From contig JAQSCZ010000033.1 in the NCBI GenBank assembly GCA_029945665.1, positions 1-35,394 of the forward strand: DNA of 35,394 bases, read 5' to 3'. Below, in pieces: positions 26,110-35,068 of this stretch. The first letter of the stretch is position 1, and every line of letters begins with the position of its first letter. The stretch is from a bacterium. Its GTDB lineage: Bacteria; Bacteroidota; Bacteroidia; NS11-12g; UBA955. The notes below the pieces were generated by a model. It did no database searches. It saw nothing but the letters and a program-made list of their open reading frames with translations, and was not told the DNA's origin. Position numbers and translations under genes: made by a program.

Positions 26110-26532
26110 TTAGTTGGCGATTAGGTGAAGGTCGTGGCGATCATTACCTTCCATGTAGTAATACCAGAATGTCTTTTCTTCTAATTTAAGAATAACCAGT
26201 GTTCTAGACGTTTGATCTTCACTGCCATTAAGTTTTATTTCGCTGTCTTTGTTTTGGAAATTCCAACCACCATCACCATTTTTGCTGCCCCATTTGTATG
26301 AGTATGTACCATTTTTGGTAAATGTTTCAGTATAATCTGTTACCAAAGAAGTAAAATCGGTTCCATTTATTTTGTAGTTTTCTATTTTCCAAGTATTCTC
26401 TACTCTTGCAGTTCTTGATCTTAAGCTAATGCCATTACCATCGGGATATTTTTTACAACTTTGTGTTGAAATTAATACGATTGCAATTGCTAAAAATGCA
26501 AAGGCTGTTTTATTTATTTTTGAAATATTCAT
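26110..26532 (-). CDS. Small lipoprotein, lipocalin-like
   Basis: The protein has 140 residues. The lipoprotein signal ends at STQSC (Cys26), followed by Lys-Lys. The mature part is beta-rich (about 45-140), with WKIENYKINGTDFT, then a YTETFTKNGTYSYKWG strand pair and a GGWNFQNKD turn. This matches the small lipocalin-like/DUF lipoproteins of Bacteroidota that measure about 120 residues. It could act as an envelope-stress lipoprotein or ligand binder. It lies between two beta-barrel genes with short gaps (22 and 14 bp). Confidence 0.77.
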   Translation of the reverse strand: MNISKINKTAFAFLAIAIVLISTQSCKKYPDGNGISLRSRTARVENTWKIENYKINGTDFTSLVTDYTETFTKNGTYSYKWGSKNGDGGWNFQNKDSEIKLNGSEDQTSRTLVILKLEEKTFWYYYMEGNDRHDLHLIAN

Positions 26533-26546
26533 TTATTTTTATTTTT

Positions 26547-27188
26547 TTAATTAATTCTGAAACCAATCGTGGCTTGATACCAAACATTTTTATAACGTGG
26601 TGTTGAAGAAGTACCATCTCCATGGTTACTTTGAACATCCCAACCAGCTCGCAAACCAAGTACACTATGTTCCATATTGATATCTACTCCGCCCACAAAA
26701 CAAAGTATGTTTTTGTGTATATTGTCGTTCTTGAATTCTTGCTCTTGCGCACTGCTAAAGGGTCCATTTACAATCACATCTCTTTGTTTTAGTAAATATG
26801 AATATTGAGGTCCAACTAATATAGTTAATGATTCAGTAGGTTTTAAGGCCAAAAACAAAGGAATATCAAGAAAGCTTGTTGTGCGTGTCATGCTGTAATT
26901 ATTCCCAAGTAAATTCCCTGTTGCTTTAAATCCTTTCTGAGAAAATAGCAGTTCTGGTTGAAAGCCAAGAAATTTATTAAATGGAAGTGATAAAAAGGCA
27001 CCACCGGCCCAACCAAATTTTGGATCCGCATTAAATTCATTGCCGCTTTCATCATATACATTTGAATAATTCGTACCTATTTTAAGGCCAAAATAAAGGG
27101 GTTCTTCATCATTGGTTAATTTCCCAATTGCATTTACATTTTGACTAATTAAGCAAGTTAATAGAAGCGGTAGAAGTAATTTTTTCAT
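26547..27188 (-). CDS. Porin-family/PorT-like outer-membrane barrel
   Basis: A 213-residue protein with a signal peptide (about 1-20) and an OMP_b-brl_2/PorT-like sequence. It starts with the strand PLYFGLKIGTNYSNVYDESG (about 30-49) and has repeated Gly-aromatic strand turns (GWAGGAFLSLPFNKFLGFQP). It ends in the barrel-closing strand WYQATIGFRIN. PorT-type proteins belong to a broad family; membership here does not imply a role in T9SS assembly. It follows the coiled-coil lipoprotein gene by 14 bp within the same operon. Confidence 0.83.
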   Translation of the reverse strand: MKKLLLPLLLTCLISQNVNAIGKLTNDEEPLYFGLKIGTNYSNVYDESGNEFNADPKFGWAGGAFLSLPFNKFLGFQPELLFSQKGFKATGNLLGNNYSMTRTTSFLDIPLFLALKPTESLTILVGPQYSYLLKQRDVIVNGPFSSAQEQEFKNDNIHKNILCFVGGVDINMEHSVLGLRAGWDVQSNHGDGTSSTPRYKNVWYQATIGFRIN

Positions 27189-27202
27189 TTGATTTATTTT
27201 AT

Positions 27203-27661
27203 TTACTTAGTATTTTTTACTGTTAAATTCTTGAAAGCTTGACCTAATTCGTCCATGTCATGGTTAAATTCTGTTTTGAATTTTTCCCAATTTTCTATGC
27301 CTTCTGAATTATAATCATCCATCTTTTTTTGCATGTCTGAATTCTTTTGTTCTAATTCTGCAATTTTCTGCTTGTAATCAGCTTTTGCATCTTTCTTTTC
27401 GTTTTCAATGCGCAAATTAAATTCAGCAATACTCTGTTTGTTTGCCGCAATTTTTTCAGCGGTTGTTTTTCTGTATTCCGCAATTTCTTGCTTGTATTCC
27501 AAATTGGCGTTTTCCAAATCTAAATTTGCCACTTCCACATTTTCTTTTGCGTTCTCTACTTTTTGAGCACTACTAGTACATCCGCTTAAAAAGGCGCCAG
27601 TAATAGAAGTAAGTAAAACAGCAGTTAATTTAAAATGCGTTCTAATTTTATTTTGTCTCAT
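27203..27661 (-). CDS. Coiled-coil lipoprotein
   Basis: A 152-residue lipoprotein with the lipobox LSGC (Cys28). A long charged coiled coil follows (about 35-125), with ENANLEYKQEIAEYRKT and then Glu/Lys/Asn-rich heptads. It ends in a short helical tail (WEKFKTEFNHDMDELGQAFKNL, 126-147). It has no enzymatic domain. The shape suggests a periplasm-facing tether or spacer, comparable in general design to Lpp-type proteins, though not homologous by any visible motif. It lies 45 bp after CsbD and 14 bp before the PorT-like gene. Confidence 0.82.
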   Translation of the reverse strand: MRQNKIRTHFKLTAVLLTSITGAFLSGCTSSAQKVENAKENVEVANLDLENANLEYKQEIAEYRKTTAEKIAANKQSIAEFNLRIENEKKDAKADYKQKIAELEQKNSDMQKKMDDYNSEGIENWEKFKTEFNHDMDELGQAFKNLTVKNTK

Positions 27662-27706
27662 TTTGTTGTAATCTATTTGATTTTGTTAATAGGTTAATTG
27701 GAAAGA

Positions 27707-27895
27707 TTATAATTCAGAAATAAGTTTGTGAATTTCTTCTTTAGTCTTGCCCAATTTAGCTTGAAGTCTTCCTAACATTTCATCTTGCTTGCCTTCTACT
27801 AACAATACATCATTATCGGTAAGTTCAGCAAATTTTTGTTTTAATTTGCCTTTTGTTTCATTCCAATTGCCTTTTAATTCAGTTAAGTTGGTCAT
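27707..27895 (-). CDS. CsbD family stress protein
   Basis: A 62-residue protein starting at 27895 (MTNLTELKGNWNETKGKLKQ). A longer frame from 27985 adds 30 residues with no family similarity. CsbD proteins are small, hydrophilic, general-stress proteins. The repeated GNWxExKGKLKQKF / LxxKxGKTKEEIHKLI pattern is characteristic. Sequences like this are often first in stress operons, and it is the first gene of the eleven-gene run here. A possible -7-like box (CATCTTTG on the minus strand, 27922-27929) lies 27 bp upstream, without a clear -33. Confidence 0.9.
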   Translation of the reverse strand: MTNLTELKGNWNETKGKLKQKFAELTDNDVLLVEGKQDEMLGRLQAKLGKTKEEIHKLISEL

Positions 27896-28296
27896 AATTA
27901 TATATTCTTTAATTGATGTTGCAAAGATGCTTGTAGTGGCTTTTAAACTTGTTGCACAATACTTTAAAGAATTTGCATGATTCACACTTTTTACGTTTTA
28001 AGAGATGTCGTAAATGTTTTGAAGAAGGTTATAACAACCTGGAATTTATTGATTTGTAGAGCTTGATATTTTCTTTGCAATGCAATAAAAATAAAACTTA
28101 GGTATGACATTCTATAGGTTGGTTATACCTTAAGTAAAAATCTTTAATGTTGATAAACTAAGGCATTAAAAAAGGTCAAAAAATATGGAATAATATTGCA
28201 TCAGTTTATTGTTGCAAAACTTGAACAATGTAAACACCTATTTCATTTGTATTATTTCAGAAATAGAAAAAAATGTAACAGGAATGGTATAGTTTG
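27896..28296. other. Gene-free spacer upstream of CsbD
   Basis: This 401-bp spacer separates the start of the CsbD operon from the end of the metallophosphoesterase gene; both are minus strand, so it should contain the operon promoter. Only a weak box was found at 27922-27929. No RNA gene or repeat was seen. Confidence 0.5.
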
Positions 28297-29250
28297 CTAA
28301 TTATTAGGCACTATCAATGTTTGTATCTCAAATAAGCCTGGATTGTTCGGATTGCAAACAATTTTAACAGCATGCATATCATATTCTCCAAAAACCTGAA
28401 CTCTTGTAAAGTTTTGAAGTACTTTTGTATGTGTGCTATCAGTATAAAAAGGTTTATCCATCACAAATTTGTGTGAATCGCCATGAACCAATAAGACGGG
28501 TTTGGAATATTCTATAGTCAAAGTTTTTAATGCTTTTAAAAACGCTTCAAAACCCGCGTTTGCTTGTATTTCAAACATGTCAGCATGAATGAATAGTATC
28601 AGTCCTAAACTGTTATTAATCGATGCATTTTTGAAAGCGGAATTCAACCAAAATAAATTGGCTTTCGATCTTTCTTTAAATTCGGTATTTGATTTCATGT
28701 ATCCCGTATCAAAATTATTATTGGAACCTACTACGTGAATTGTTGCAAAGGAAACGCCTTGGTAGTTCCATTGCTTGTTTTCTGTATAGGTTTTATAATT
28801 CAATCGATCAGATTGAGAAACCAATCTTATTTTATTCTGACCCAAACTTAATGAATTAGAATAAAACACTTTTCTCAAATAATCTAACCTTTGTAGCGGA
28901 AATAGTGTGTCTTTAGAAGCAGAAATACAATCAGTCCATTCATTATCCCCTGGCGTATAAATTAATGGTAATTTGAATGTTTCAAAGTAATGAAACATTG
29001 TGTCGTATATTTCATTTGTACAGTTTGTTCTGCTTGATTTGATATCACCTACAAAAACATTAAAGACTTGGTCTTGTTTGTTCAAATAGCTAATTAAATT
29101 TTCAAACCGTGTATAATCTTGTGGCAAAAAATAAGGCATATCGCCCATTGCTATAATTGTAAATGGTTTGTTTTTATTTGTAGATCCCAGAAAAAGAGTA
29201 CCCATAGCAACAATCCAAATTACAGCTATCCTAATAGTTTGTTTTTTCAT
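28297..29250 (-). CDS. Metallophosphoesterase-like exported protein
   Basis: A 317-residue protein with a hydrophobic N-terminal export signal (about 8-24). The pattern fits the calcineurin-like phosphoesterase fold: GD at 36-37 (MGDMPYF), GD at 68-69 (VGDIKSS), GDNEW at 101-105 in the place of the GNHE motif, His222 in FIHAD, and HGDSH at 256-260 replacing GHxH. The metal-binding residues are largely present but in variant form, so the exact chemistry is uncertain. It probably acts on phosphate esters in the periplasm or at the surface. It follows the beta-helix lipoprotein gene by 76 bp that contain a perfect hairpin. Confidence 0.75.
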   Translation of the reverse strand: MKKQTIRIAVIWIVAMGTLFLGSTNKNKPFTIIAMGDMPYFLPQDYTRFENLISYLNKQDQVFNVFVGDIKSSRTNCTNEIYDTMFHYFETFKLPLIYTPGDNEWTDCISASKDTLFPLQRLDYLRKVFYSNSLSLGQNKIRLVSQSDRLNYKTYTENKQWNYQGVSFATIHVVGSNNNFDTGYMKSNTEFKERSKANLFWLNSAFKNASINNSLGLILFIHADMFEIQANAGFEAFLKALKTLTIEYSKPVLLVHGDSHKFVMDKPFYTDSTHTKVLQNFTRVQVFGEYDMHAVKIVCNPNNPGLFEIQTLIVPNN

Positions 29251-29270
29251 CTAAGTCTTTGGTTATAAAT

Positions 29271-29310
29271 AAAAGAGGCAAAATCCGAAGTGGGATTTTG
29301 CCTCTTTTTT
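29271..29310 (-). terminator. Perfect 16-bp hairpin between the lipoprotein and phosphoesterase genes
   Basis: aaaagaggcaaaatcc (29271-29286) pairs with ggattttgcctctttt (29293-29308) around a 6-nt loop, with U-rich arms on both strands. It lies 18 bp after the lipoprotein stop. It acts as a terminator or an attenuator that reduces read-through into the phosphoesterase gene; only 20 bp remain for a separate promoter. Confidence 0.85.
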
Positions 29311-29326
29311 AATCAAACAATCTTTA

Positions 29327-30742
29327 TTAATGTTGGTTGCCATTTCCGTTTGTAGGAAATGCACCAAGGTCAATACTTGGAGGAGTTACTGTCGCTTTAA
29401 GATATTCATTCGTTACGGCAGCTGTGGCATTGATGGGTGTAAAGCCGGTATAGCCTGTGCCAATTGCTGGAGAACCAGAAGCTAAATGGAAATTATAATT
29501 ACCAATGAAGTTGTATAAACTTACAACACCTGTAATAGGCAATGGATAATTTACAAACTTTGGATTATTTTGACCAACTAATGCAGGGGCATTATAAATT
29601 TGACCTAAAGTATAGCTACCAGGAAATCCAGGATAAAATGTTGAAGGGTTTGGAATGTCATGAGAACTTGGACGTGCAATATGCGTTGGAGGATAGAAAT
29701 TATTAACGGTTCTTAATGAGTCACCATAGCTCAAATTATAACCATAACGACAATTCGCAGTATCAGCCAATGGATTTTCTAAAATTCTTAAGCCTGTTTT
29801 ACAATTTACAAAAATATTGTTAAATGCATATCCTTTGGCACCCTGCTCGTAATTAATATTTGCGCCTCTATCTGGATCAACGCTTCTGTATCCACCTGAA
29901 ATATAGGTATTGTTATACATATTAATTTGTGTTTGCACACTGCCATAAGTTCCTTTGTTAGAAGCCTTGGTGCCACCTTTGGCAGTTCCAGCAATTAAAT
30001 TAAAGGCCATATCGCCAATAGAGGAGTTTTTTACATTGAAACAATCGCCATCGTTATAAGATAATTTTTCAACGTTATTTCTCATTATGTGAACTTTACC
30101 ACCATTCGCTCTTATTACATCCGAAGAAGTTCCAAATACCCAATTGTCTTCGAATATCAAAAAGCCATCAGGATTTTGAAAAAAGATTACAAATAGTAAT
30201 GAACCTGACGTGTAACCAGATGGCGGATTCGAAGCACTTGCAGTACCTCCTGCAAAATCAAGGTGAGTAAATTTAATATCTAGTAAGGTAGTGGTTTTGT
30301 CGCATTGGATACCGCCCCATAACATACCTGAAGGTTTTAAACCTGGATCAGAATTTGGATCCTGTGGTGAGAATATTTTATACTTAGAAGGATTGTTGTA
30401 TGCATCAACACCTGTAATCCAATTCGGATTGTCTTTGGTGCCAAGTGAAACAAAAGAACCTTTTACAATTAATTGTGCATTTGGACTTAATGACAAGAGT
30501 TTTACACCACTTTGCATTACCAACGTGTCACCAGCATTAATTGTTACTTGGTCATAAAAATAATAGGTTTTGCCAGATTGCATAGTACCTTTAACACTTC
30601 CTTTAAGCGTGTCGTTAGTAATAGTTTGGCCTGCTTGAAACTGAGGACTCGAGATCTCAGCTGTTTTTTTGTCTTCTTTTTTACAAGAAGCAAATGCAAT
30701 GGCTACTATCGCAGCCATTACTAGAATTTGTAATTTTTTCAT
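29327..30742 (-). CDS. Parallel beta-helix lipoprotein
   Basis: A 471-residue protein with a lipobox FASC (Cys20), so it is anchored in the outer membrane. The body reads as a right-handed beta-helix: short repeated strands separated by Asn-rich turns (INAGDTLVMQSGVKLLSLSPNAQLIVKG early; later MYNNTY, GYAFNNIFVNCKTGL, NYNFHLASGSPAIGTG). Such folds are usual in polysaccharide lyases and binding proteins, but no lyase catalytic residues are identified. It follows the TonB receptor gene by 23 bp and is probably its surface partner, in the manner of SusD-like or surface-binding lipoproteins. The ligand is unknown. Confidence 0.83.
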   Translation of the reverse strand: MKKLQILVMAAIVAIAFASCKKEDKKTAEISSPQFQAGQTITNDTLKGSVKGTMQSGKTYYFYDQVTINAGDTLVMQSGVKLLSLSPNAQLIVKGSFVSLGTKDNPNWITGVDAYNNPSKYKIFSPQDPNSDPGLKPSGMLWGGIQCDKTTTLLDIKFTHLDFAGGTASASNPPSGYTSGSLLFVIFFQNPDGFLIFEDNWVFGTSSDVIRANGGKVHIMRNNVEKLSYNDGDCFNVKNSSIGDMAFNLIAGTAKGGTKASNKGTYGSVQTQINMYNNTYISGGYRSVDPDRGANINYEQGAKGYAFNNIFVNCKTGLRILENPLADTANCRYGYNLSYGDSLRTVNNFYPPTHIARPSSHDIPNPSTFYPGFPGSYTLGQIYNAPALVGQNNPKFVNYPLPITGVVSLYNFIGNYNFHLASGSPAIGTGYTGFTPINATAAVTNEYLKATVTPPSIDLGAFPTNGNGNQH

Positions 30743-30765
30743 TTGTTGATTTATATATGGTTAAT

Positions 30766-33564
30766 TTATATTTTGAATCTTATACCGAAAGTGAAACTCT
30801 GTCCATAGTAATCCTTTTGGACAGTAATTTTAGTATCACTCGTTTGGTCTGTTAAGGCAAACTTGCCGGTTCTGTATGTATTTGGTTGCAGTATTTGAAC
30901 GATTACTGGTGTATTCAATAAGTTATTTGCTTTGCAGTAAATTGTAAAATGTTTAAAGACCTTCTTTTCAATCGAAAAGTCAACAATAGTCATTGCCTTT
31001 TGCCAATAATCAAGATCTTTATAAGGTGATAGATAAGTAATTTTTTTACCCGTATATACAAGGGCAAACTGCATTTCTAATCCAAGTTTTGAATTTTTAT
31101 ACAACAATGAAAGATTGCCAATATGTGGCGATTGACCTTGTAATGGTCGCACTTGACTAGTTTGCTCCGCTATATATGATTTGTTGTAATATAATTTTGA
31201 AGTTGTAATGCGGGAATGTGTGTAAGTGTAATTTCCTGAAATCCCGAATTTCCCAAAGAATTTAATCACAGATAGTTCAATGCCATAATTTGTTGCGGTC
31301 CCGAAATTAAATGGCATTAAGGTAGCACTCGATGTGCCAGTAAAAGACACACCAGTTTCAATTGGATTGAATATTGTTTTGTAGAATCCGCCAATCAATA
31401 CTTGGTCTTGTCCTTTTGCAAAATATTCATATCTGATATCGTAATTGTTAGAGGTGGTGTGTTTTAATTTTGGATTGCCACTTAAGCTAAAATTGTCGTC
31501 ATTTACTTTGAACGGTACATATTCAAAAAATCCAGGTCTGTTTATCGCACTAAAATAAGAGGCTCTTAAATTTTTCTTTTTACTAAGTTTATATTTGAGT
31601 TGAAGACTTGGTAATAAATCTGAATAAGGAATAAAACCACGCACACCATACACCAATTTTGGATCCTGAACTGTTGTCCAAGTCTGTTCTGTCTTCTCTA
31701 CTCTAGCGCCACCTAATATATCTAATTTTTTTCTAACTTCAATTTTGAATTGTAAATAATAAGCTGTTACCTTCTCAGTGGCTTTGTATGTGAGCGGATT
31801 GACTTGGTTACCCTGAGCAGCGGAAGTGCCATTAAATTGAAATTTATCTGGTGTTAACTGTCCATCATAAATTTGAGGTTGACCAGTCGATGATGTTTTA
31901 GGAATAAGGTCCCACTCGTTATAATGATTATCTCTTGCTTTGTTTCTGTACAATCCACCAGCGCTAATTGTAAATTCTTGTCCAAATAACCGATGCTTAT
32001 AATTCAAATTTAAATAGGCGGCCAAATCTCTGTCAGAGTTCTTTGTCCAAATTCTATAAAATGGAATATTTAAAACAGGAGGTGTCGAAGTGTGTACGCC
32101 ATTGATGTCATATCCTACAACTTCAACAGTTTGATATTCCGACCAATCGGGCGTTACACTTTTGGCAATTGAATAAACACCCGACCAGTCCATTTTTAAA
32201 TGTTTTAATAAGGTATGATTGCCTTGCAAGGTGGAGTTAAAAATACTTTGATCTTGCATTCTCGAGCGATATAAAGTATAGGTGTTGCCGGTGCCAGTAC
32301 CTGACCGGCCAATAGATAAACTGGTATCAATGGTATGACGATACTGTGTCTCATTTAATTTCATATCCATCACAAATAGGCTTATTCCATGTTTCGGACT
32401 GAACTGATAATCAATTTTAGATTGAAGTCCTAAACGACTTTGATTAACATTGTATTGTCTAACAAAAATGTCATTGAAAGATGGCACATTGCCAGGCTGA
32501 GGTTGATTCTCTGGTTGAAACCATATTGAATTTGATCCCCTGTAAAGATTTTGATAACTTCCAGCGAAAATGATTCCTAGATTATGATTTTTAAAAAATC
32601 GATTTCCAATCGAAAATCCAAGGATGCCATTTAAAGGCAAGGTCCTAGTTTTATAATCAAAATTTTTATAAGTAAAATCATTCGGTGTTGCTATGTATGA
32701 TGGTCCATTAATATCTGATGGTGATTTATAATTGACAACACGCCTATCATAATTGGTGTATCCTCTACTGCTTAAAAGTTGACTAAATCCTGTTCCTATA
32801 TTTGATGTAATGGTCAATTGATTGGGTGCATTTTTCATAACCAAATTCATAGCTCCTCCAATGGCATCACCTTCCATACTTGGTGTTAAGGCTTTAATAA
32901 CTTCTAATCGCTCCAGTAAATCAGCTGGAAACATATCCATCGGCACATAGCGGTATTTATTATCTGGACTAGGAATTTTTATACCATTAATAAGGGTATA
33001 ATTGTAACGCTGATCCATACCTCTGATAATTGCATACCTAGCATCGCCCGTACTTGTTCTTTCTAATGATACGCCCGAGACTCTTTGAAGCACACTCGCG
33101 GTGGTAATATCGGGCAACAATTGAATGGTTTTTGCCGAAACAATGTTAAGAATATTGTTTGCATTTTTTTCAGACTTTCGCGCGCTCTCATCCGATTCTC
33201 TGTCAAGATGAACTTTAAATTTAAAGCCTTTTATTTGGTGTGTATTTTTTTGAGTTAAATAAAAATCTAATTTAATGATGGTATCAAATTTTGCAATTTG
33301 AAAGTTTAAATCGGACATGGTATATTCATAATTTCCGACACTGATTTGATAAGCTCCAATAGGGATATTCTTAATGATATAGGAGCCATCTAATCCTGAA
33401 ATACATTTGAATTTGGTACCATTAATGGAAATATTTATTTCGCTTAAAATATCTTTAGAAATGGAATCTCTAACCACGCCTTTAAGTGTTGCACTGTGAA
33501 GGTTAGTGAAAGCCAAAAAAGAAATTGTAACGAGCGCTTTTGTGAATATATTGAGAAGATTCAT
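30766..33564 (-). CDS. TonB-dependent outer-membrane receptor
   Basis: A 932-residue receptor. Order: signal peptide (about 1-24, ending LHSA); a carboxypeptidase-regulatory-like/CNA-B domain (about 26-105, LKGVVRDSISKDILSEINIS, then GLDGSYIIKNIPIGAY); a plug domain (about 140-255) with RGMDQRYNYTLINGIKIPSP and LERLEVIKALTPSMEGDAIGG; and a C-terminal beta-barrel ending in SFTFGIRFKI. No SusD-type gene is present; instead the downstream partner is a beta-helix lipoprotein. It takes up a substrate across the outer membrane using TonB energy; the substrate is not known. A good promoter lies 68-97 bp upstream. Confidence 0.93.
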   Translation of the reverse strand: MNLLNIFTKALVTISFLAFTNLHSATLKGVVRDSISKDILSEINISINGTKFKCISGLDGSYIIKNIPIGAYQISVGNYEYTMSDLNFQIAKFDTIIKLDFYLTQKNTHQIKGFKFKVHLDRESDESARKSEKNANNILNIVSAKTIQLLPDITTASVLQRVSGVSLERTSTGDARYAIIRGMDQRYNYTLINGIKIPSPDNKYRYVPMDMFPADLLERLEVIKALTPSMEGDAIGGAMNLVMKNAPNQLTITSNIGTGFSQLLSSRGYTNYDRRVVNYKSPSDINGPSYIATPNDFTYKNFDYKTRTLPLNGILGFSIGNRFFKNHNLGIIFAGSYQNLYRGSNSIWFQPENQPQPGNVPSFNDIFVRQYNVNQSRLGLQSKIDYQFSPKHGISLFVMDMKLNETQYRHTIDTSLSIGRSGTGTGNTYTLYRSRMQDQSIFNSTLQGNHTLLKHLKMDWSGVYSIAKSVTPDWSEYQTVEVVGYDINGVHTSTPPVLNIPFYRIWTKNSDRDLAAYLNLNYKHRLFGQEFTISAGGLYRNKARDNHYNEWDLIPKTSSTGQPQIYDGQLTPDKFQFNGTSAAQGNQVNPLTYKATEKVTAYYLQFKIEVRKKLDILGGARVEKTEQTWTTVQDPKLVYGVRGFIPYSDLLPSLQLKYKLSKKKNLRASYFSAINRPGFFEYVPFKVNDDNFSLSGNPKLKHTTSNNYDIRYEYFAKGQDQVLIGGFYKTIFNPIETGVSFTGTSSATLMPFNFGTATNYGIELSVIKFFGKFGISGNYTYTHSRITTSKLYYNKSYIAEQTSQVRPLQGQSPHIGNLSLLYKNSKLGLEMQFALVYTGKKITYLSPYKDLDYWQKAMTIVDFSIEKKVFKHFTIYCKANNLLNTPVIVQILQPNTYRTGKFALTDQTSDTKITVQKDYYGQSFTFGIRFKI

Positions 33565-33978
33565 TCCTAAAAATATCCGCGAAATTAGTGGTCAACCCAT
33601 CCATAAAATCACAACAAATAGAATCTTGATACAAACATAATAATGGATAGTTAAATTCAAAATTCAGTAATATTAAATTAGGATTACATTAATGGTAATT
33701 TAAGTATTTACTAAGATTTAAGTAGTAAAAACCAGTGATATCAAGCTGTTTATAAATAACTACTTTTAAAAAAAAAAGAAAATGAAAGTCGATTGTGATA
33801 TTAATTGATGTTAAATTATTGTTATTCCTTTTTGAATATTGCCTGTTTGTATTAATTACTAAGGCTTGTAACTATTATTAGACAATTAAAGTCTAATTCT
33901 ATGGTGTAAATTGATTTGAAATTTCAAATTTAAATTGACTATGCCTATTAGCTATTTTTTATCAAATAGTTATTAAGC
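33565..33978. other. Gene-free spacer with the receptor promoter
   Basis: This 414-bp spacer between the MscS gene end and the receptor start contains the promoter at 33632-33661. It also has a 7-bp hairpin (attagac / gtctaat, 33877-33883 with 33891-33897) that may end the MscS transcript. No other feature is clear. Confidence 0.55.
33632..33661 (-). promoter_or_regulatory. Promoter of the TonB receptor operon
   Basis: On the minus strand, TTTG (33661-33658), 18 nt, then TATGTTTG (33639-33632): both Bacteroidota boxes. Predicted transcription start is near 33625, giving a leader of about 60 nt before the ATG at 33564. Confidence 0.7.
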
Positions 33979-34812
33979 TTAGTTTTTTGATTTAATGTGC
34001 AAATCCATTTGAGGAAATGGTATGGTAACCCCGTGAGCAATGAATTTACTGTTAATAATTTTTCTTACATCGCTTTTTACGTTTTCAATTCTAAAAATAT
34101 TGTTGCTAAAAAATAGAAGTTCAAAATCCAATGAGGATTGACCGAAATCTAAGAAACGCGTATTAATTGCCGATTTGTCTATTATCTCAGGATGTTCCAT
34201 CGCACTTTCCTTAAGCAAATTCATTACTAGGTCAACATCGCTTCCATAGGCAACGCCTACTTGAATCCTAAATCTTGTTTTATTGTTCTGATGGCTCCAA
34301 TTTATTATTTTGTTACTTGTAATTAATGAGTTGGGGATAATGAAAGAGATATCATCCCTATTTAAACCAGATGAAGTTCTTAAACCTATTTCTTGTATGA
34401 TAATAATATCACCATCAATTTCTAAAATATCATCTATTTTTATGCTTCGCGAGGACAGTAGAATGATGCCCGATAGAATATCATTAAATGTCTGCTGCAG
34501 TCCAAGTCCAACACCTACAAGCAATGCCGCAGAACCTGCTAATAATAATGTTAGTTTAATGCCGATAGTTTCCAACATTAAGCTAATTGAAATTATCCAG
34601 ATAATGTATTTGATAATCTGAAACAGGGAATAGGTGTTTCCAGTATCAAATTTGTTTTGATTGCCTTTGCGCAAAAGGGCTTTTTTGATAAGCCATAAAA
34701 CTAAATAGGTGATTAAAAAAATAAAAAAAACAGTCGCTAATTCCAAAACACTAAGCGAATACTTTTTGAAATCAATAATCTCAAATTTTAAAATATCTTT
34801 AAGGGCTTTCAT
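33979..34812 (-). CDS. Small-conductance mechanosensitive channel (MscS family)
   Basis: A 277-residue protein, the size of minimal MscS channels. It has three TM regions (about 24-42, 62-80 and the pore helix at about 85-118). The pore helix is rich in small residues as required (AGSAALLVGVGLGLQQTFND), followed by GIILLSSRSIKIDDILEIDG, the start of the beta domain. The C-terminal alpha/beta vestibule (about 175-270) ends in FPQMDLHIKSKN. It should release solutes on hypo-osmotic shock. It lies upstream of the receptor operon with a 414-bp gap, so it is transcribed separately. A -7 box ends only 7 bp before its ATG. Confidence 0.92.
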   Translation of the reverse strand: MKALKDILKFEIIDFKKYSLSVLELATVFFIFLITYLVLWLIKKALLRKGNQNKFDTGNTYSLFQIIKYIIWIISISLMLETIGIKLTLLLAGSAALLVGVGLGLQQTFNDILSGIILLSSRSIKIDDILEIDGDIIIIQEIGLRTSSGLNRDDISFIIPNSLITSNKIINWSHQNNKTRFRIQVGVAYGSDVDLVMNLLKESAMEHPEIIDKSAINTRFLDFGQSSLDFELLFFSNNIFRIENVKSDVRKIINSKFIAHGVTIPFPQMDLHIKSKN

Positions 34813-34819
34813 TTAATTT

Positions 34820-34827
34820 CAAAAGTA
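34820..34827 (-). promoter_or_regulatory. -7 box almost touching the MscS start codon
   Basis: On the minus strand TACTTTTG (34827-34820) matches TAnnTTTG and is separated from the ATG by 7 nt, implying a leaderless or nearly leaderless transcript. No -33 TTG is found at the expected distance, so this is tentative. Confidence 0.4.
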
Positions 34828-35068
34828 AGCATTATAATCGAGTCATGGAAAAACCCCTTTGTTCTTCGTTAGAGTGGGAGCCTCAAGTATTAATTAAAAG
34901 TGGTCGCTTATTATAATAACGTATTTTCAAATGTTTTATATACCTTAACATAGCATTACGTACATAGGTTTAAAATTAAAAGGTTTCAATTGCTTTAATT
35001 GATAGATGTTTTTTGGTGAGTCAATTGTTGGAATTTCGAGCTTTAGGAACATATATTATTTGATTTCA

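Noticed and set aside
27896-27985. Upstream extension of CsbD
   Set aside because: The extra 30 residues do not fit the family; the ATG at 27895 starts the conserved domain.
34845-34916. Short plus-strand ORF (MEKPLCSS...) after the MscS start
   Set aside because: Only 23 codons, no family features, and located over the MscS promoter region.
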